Of a DNA stretch of 33,076 bases, positions 30,594 through 33,076 are shown piece by piece (position 1 is the stretch's first letter; each line of letters starts with the position of its first letter). The notes beneath the pieces are model-generated. The model did no database searches and was not told the origin of the DNA. It saw only the letters and a program-made list of their open reading frames with translations. Both the position numbers and the translations under genes were made by a program. This stretch comes from a gamma proteobacterium L18 (GTDB lineage: Bacteria > Pseudomonadota > Gammaproteobacteria > Pseudomonadales > Pseudomonadaceae). The stretch is from positions 12,537 through 45,612 of the forward strand of contig KI547167.1 of NCBI GenBank assembly GCA_000497835.1, read 5' to 3'.

Positions 30594-30625
30594 GCACAAC
30601 GCCAGCCCGAAGGCTGGCGTTGTGC
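30594..30625 (-). terminator. Stem-loop terminator after rluB
   Basis: GCACAACGCCAGCC-CGAA-GGCTGGCGTTGTGC: a perfect 14-bp stem with a 4-base loop, about 17 bases after the rluB stop. The U-run is weak on both strands. Confidence 0.75.
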
Positions 30626-30641
30626 AGTTCAAGCGCGCTGA

Positions 30642-31829
30642 TTACTCAGGCTTTGGCTTGCGACGGGTCACCGGCGCACGCTTGTCGGCGGCCGGGCCGC
30701 GACGCTTGCTGTCGTCCGACAGCTTCAGGCCCGGGCGCTGGGCGCCTGGCTTGGCCGGACGCTTGTTCATGTCGGCTGGGCGCTCGGCCACGGCCGAACC
30801 GCGGCTGTCCTTGCGGGCCGGGGCTTCGCCACGGCGCGGGGCCGGTGCATCACCACGTGGCTTGCGGGCCGGACGATCGCCTTCTTCCATGCGTGGGGCA
30901 CGGGATGGACGCTCGCTTGTGGCCGCACCTTCGTTGGCCGGGCGCAGGGTGCGCACGCGCTCGCTGCGGGCCATCGGGCGCGACGACTTGCGCTGCAGGC
31001 GCTCCATCTTGTCTTTGCTCTTGGCGTTCATGGCTGGCATGGCCACCGAGGTCAGGCCCACTTCGGCGCTGAGCACGTCCACTTCATGCTGGCTCAGTTC
31101 GCGCCAGCGGCCCATGGGCAGGTCGGAGTTGAGGAACACCGGACCGAAACGCACGCGCTTCAGGCGGCTGACCACCAGGCCCTGGGATTCCCACAGGCGA
31201 CGCACTTCGCGGTTACGGCCTTCCATGACCACGCAGTGGTACCAGTGGTTGAAGCCTTCGCCACCCGGTGCCATCTGGATGTCGGTGAAACGCGCGGGGC
31301 CGTCTTCCAGGATCACGCCGTTTTTCAGGCGCAGCAGCATGTCGTCGTCGACTTCACCGCGGACACGCACGGCGTACTCACGGTCCATCTCGTAGGACGG
31401 GTGCATCAGGCGGTTGGCCAGCTCACCGTCGGTGGTGAACATCAGCAGGCCGGTGGTGTTGATGTCCAGGCGGCCGATGTTGATCCAACGGCCTTCGCGC
31501 GGGCGCGGCAGGCGATCGAATACGGTGGGGCGACCTTCCGGGTCGTCACGGGTGCAAATCTCGCCGTCGGGCTTGTTGTAGATGATCACGCGGCGCACGG
31601 TTTCGGCGGCTTCTTCGCGCTTGATCACCTTGCCGTCGACGCTGATGGCGTCGTGCAGGTCGACGCGCTGGCCCAGGGTGGCGGCAACGCCGTTGACCTT
31701 GATGCGGCCTTCGCCGATCCAGGCTTCAACGTCGCGACGCGAGCCGACGCCGATACGGGCCAGGACTTTCTGCAGTTTTTCGCCGGCGGGGCCAATTTCC
31801 TGGCTGTCTGGCTTGATAGGTTCACTCAT
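30642..31829 (-). CDS. rluB: 23S rRNA pseudouridine synthase B
   Basis: A 395-residue RsuA/RluB-family enzyme, expected to make pseudouridine at 23S position 2605 (E. coli numbering). An S4 RNA-binding domain covers ~17-75 (KLQKVLARIGVGSRRDVEAW). The catalytic domain follows, with D122 in GRLDINTTGLLMFTTDGE and the motif EGRNREVRRLWESQG. The last ~130 residues are a long, low-complexity Arg/Lys/Pro/Ala tail, common in Pseudomonas RluB and probably disordered RNA-binding sequence. GGGAGG precedes the ATG. Confidence 0.96.
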   Translation of the reverse strand: MSEPIKPDSQEIGPAGEKLQKVLARIGVGSRRDVEAWIGEGRIKVNGVAATLGQRVDLHDAISVDGKVIKREEAAETVRRVIIYNKPDGEICTRDDPEGRPTVFDRLPRPREGRWINIGRLDINTTGLLMFTTDGELANRLMHPSYEMDREYAVRVRGEVDDDMLLRLKNGVILEDGPARFTDIQMAPGGEGFNHWYHCVVMEGRNREVRRLWESQGLVVSRLKRVRFGPVFLNSDLPMGRWRELSQHEVDVLSAEVGLTSVAMPAMNAKSKDKMERLQRKSSRPMARSERVRTLRPANEGAATSERPSRAPRMEEGDRPARKPRGDAPAPRRGEAPARKDSRGSAVAERPADMNKRPAKPGAQRPGLKLSDDSKRRGPAADKRAPVTRRKPKPE

Positions 31830-31941
31830 CTTTTAGCACCTCCCGGTGTGTGATGTGGGGCGAGCATGTCGCCCGAAGGGTCGCGAATCATACGCGCATG
31901 TGCGGCGTTGCGCACCTGAGACTAGCCGAATATTTCACCGG

Positions 31942-32130
31942 CTATTTCTTTTTCCGTCGACCGGTGGCCCCCAGTGCCAGCAGGCGCATCTGCGCCTGGG
32001 CCAGCGCATGGCGGCGCTCGGCCTTGTCCATCTTCTTCCAGCCCTTGATTTCGCGCTTGCTGCGGCCGCAGCCCACGCATATGTCGTCATCGAACTTGCA
32101 GACACCGATACAGGGATCCTTGCTGCTCAT
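31942..32130 (-). CDS. DUF1289 small cysteine-rich protein
   Basis: A 62-residue protein starting MSSKDPCIGVCKFDDDICVG. Cysteines C7, C11, C18 and C21 form the C-x3-C / C-x2-C set typical of DUF1289, which suggests metal or Fe-S binding. It is followed by GRSKREIKGWKKMDKAERRH and a basic KKK end. A GTG two codons upstream directly follows the scpB stop; the ATG at 32130 is preferred as the family start. It follows scpB by six bases and precedes rluB by 112, so it is probably in one operon. Confidence 0.9.
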   Translation of the reverse strand: MSSKDPCIGVCKFDDDICVGCGRSKREIKGWKKMDKAERRHALAQAQMRLLALGATGRRKKK

Positions 32131-32136
32131 GGGCAC

Positions 32137-32916
32137 TCACTCGTGGCGCGGTTCATCCTCATCCTGCGCCTCGTCGAAGGGGGCCAGGGGCGCTTCGAGC
32201 AAATCGTCGAAGTCTGTCTTGAGACCCTGTTCCATGCTGTCCAGTTCGGCCAGCAACGTGTGGAAGCTGGTTTCCTCTTTGGGCTCCTCGCCCTCGCCGG
32301 GTTCGGCGCTGGCGTCGGCCATGGCCTGCAGGTGCGCGGGCACCGGGGCGTCGTCCATGTCTTCCACCACCGGTTCGGGCTCGATTTCGCGCAGCTCGGC
32401 CAGGGGGGGCAGGTTGTCGAGGTTTTTCAGGTTGAAGTGGTCGAGGAAGGCCTTGGTGGTGGCGAACATGGCTGGGCGACCGGGCACTTCGCGGTAGCCC
32501 ACCACGCGGATCCACTCACGTTCGAGCAGGGTTTTGGTGATGTTGCTGTTGACCGCCACGCCGCGCACGTCTTCGATTTCGCCACGGGTGATGGGTTGGC
32601 GGTAGGCGATCAGGGCCAGGGTTTCCAGCAGGGCGCGGGAGTAGCGTTGGGGGCGTTCTTCCCAGAGGCGGCCGACCCAGGGGGCGAATTTTTCGCGGAT
32701 TTGCAGGCGGTAGCCGGAGGCGACTTCCACCAGTTCGAAGGAGCGGGTTTCGCAGGATTTGCGCAGCAGGTCGAGGGCCTTTTTGAAAACCGCGGGTTCT
32801 GGGCGCTCGGGTTCTTCGAATAGCTCGTAGAGGCGTTCCAGGGATTGGGGTTTGCCTGAGGCGAGGAGGAAGGCTTCGAGCAGGGAGGCCAGTTCGCGAG
32901 GTTCGGTGAGGTTCAT
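32137..32916 (-). CDS. scpB: Segregation and condensation protein B
   Basis: A 259-residue kleisin-associated protein that works with ScpA and SMC in chromosome organisation. Two winged-helix domains are evident; the second has ALLETLALIAYRQPITRGEI and EREWIRVVGYREVPGRPAMF. The last ~75 residues are very acidic (EPGEGEEPKEE, DEAQDEDEPRHE). The ATG at 32916 has only a weak AAGAG upstream. A (AAAAGC)12 repeat lies 46 bases before it. Confidence 0.95.
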   Translation of the reverse strand: MNLTEPRELASLLEAFLLASGKPQSLERLYELFEEPERPEPAVFKKALDLLRKSCETRSFELVEVASGYRLQIREKFAPWVGRLWEERPQRYSRALLETLALIAYRQPITRGEIEDVRGVAVNSNITKTLLEREWIRVVGYREVPGRPAMFATTKAFLDHFNLKNLDNLPPLAELREIEPEPVVEDMDDAPVPAHLQAMADASAEPGEGEEPKEETSFHTLLAELDSMEQGLKTDFDDLLEAPLAPFDEAQDEDEPRHE

Positions 32917-32962
32917 TTATTGGCTCTTGTTCACGTTCAATCCAACTCTTGCACTCGTTTGT

Positions 32963-33034
32963 GCTTTTGCTTTTGCTTTTGCTTTTGCTTTTGCTTTTGC
33001 TTTTGCTTTTGCTTTTGCTTTTGCTTTTGCTTTT
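32963..33034. repeat. Hexanucleotide tandem repeat, 12 copies of GCTTTT
   Basis: Twelve perfect copies of GCTTTT (AAAAGC on the scpB coding strand) cover 72 bases, 46 bases upstream of the scpB ATG. A perfect array of this length is likely to vary in copy number by slippage; being six bases it keeps reading frame. Confidence 0.97.
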
Positions 33035-33038
33035 GATC

Positions 33039-33076
33039 TTAGGCCCCGTTAAGCGCCAGGGCCGACTGGAGGCGTC
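33039..33076 (-). CDS. Possible 3' end of scpA (partial)
   Basis: One minus-strand frame enters from the window edge reading RLQSALALNGA and stops with TAA at 33039, just before the tandem repeat. scpA usually lies directly upstream of scpB, so this may be its last codons. Another frame stops at 33049 and a third stays open through the repeat as (Lys-Ser)12. Eleven residues cannot decide. Confidence 0.3.
   Translation of the reverse strand, partial: RLQSALALNGA

Noticed and set aside
32963..33034. Tandem array as a CRISPR
   Set aside because: The units are six bases with no spacers; it is a simple microsatellite.
32852..33052. ORF encoding an Ala-Phe repeat
   Set aside because: The repeat is the plus-strand translation of the GCTTTT array; the frame begins antisense to scpB.

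Overview
The window is a stretch of chromosome from a Pseudomonas, most likely the P. putida / P. fluorescens side of the genus. This rests on high GC, the gene order aotJQMOP-argR followed by aruCFGDB-(small gene)-aruE as known from P. aeruginosa, the phhR/phhABC block, and several REP-type palindromes typical of this group. No tRNA, rRNA, CRISPR array, insertion sequence or prophage was seen. Reading is from sequence alone, so family names come from recognised motifs and remembered relatives, not from searches.

Layout. (1) 1-927: an FMN riboswitch drives a RibH2-type lumazine synthase (riboflavin synthesis). (2) 1027-8584, minus strand: the arginine succinyltransferase (aru/ast) catabolic operon aruCFGDB-small gene-aruE. 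(3) 9115-14372, minus strand: aotJQMOP, an arginine/ornithine ABC importer with a metallo-deacylase-like AotO, ending in argR, the AraC-type arginine regulator. ArgR half-sites of the form TGTCGC-N8-AA lie before both aruC and aotJ, at the same 37-nt distance from a -10-like hexamer. (4) 15143-17098, minus: acs, acetyl-CoA synthetase. (5) 17468-22076, plus: a small exported DUF2790 protein and a 1402-residue protein whose C-terminus looks like a toxin-type zinc deaminase, with no immunity gene beside it. (6) 22066-26227: phhR (minus) divergent from phhABC (plus), phenylalanine hydroxylation and aromatic transamination. (7) 26556-28263: two small genes and an MFS transporter. (8) 28260-33076, minus: arfB, aroP, rluB, a DUF1289 gene, scpB and perhaps the tail of scpA.

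The window joins two amino-acid catabolic regulons. ArgR governs uptake (aot) and breakdown (aru) of arginine. PhhR governs phenylalanine/tyrosine breakdown, and two PhhR/TyrR-type boxes before aroP suggest that it also governs aromatic uptake 4-7 kb away.

The intergenic spaces hold three families of paired palindromes (REP doublets), each present twice. The most striking are two related imperfect palindromes of 233 and 222 bp that bracket the aot-argR operon. The strongest candidates for undescribed biology are the orphan deaminase-tipped giant protein, the long palindrome pair, the split PhhR operator before aroP, and a 12-copy hexanucleotide repeat just upstream of scpB.
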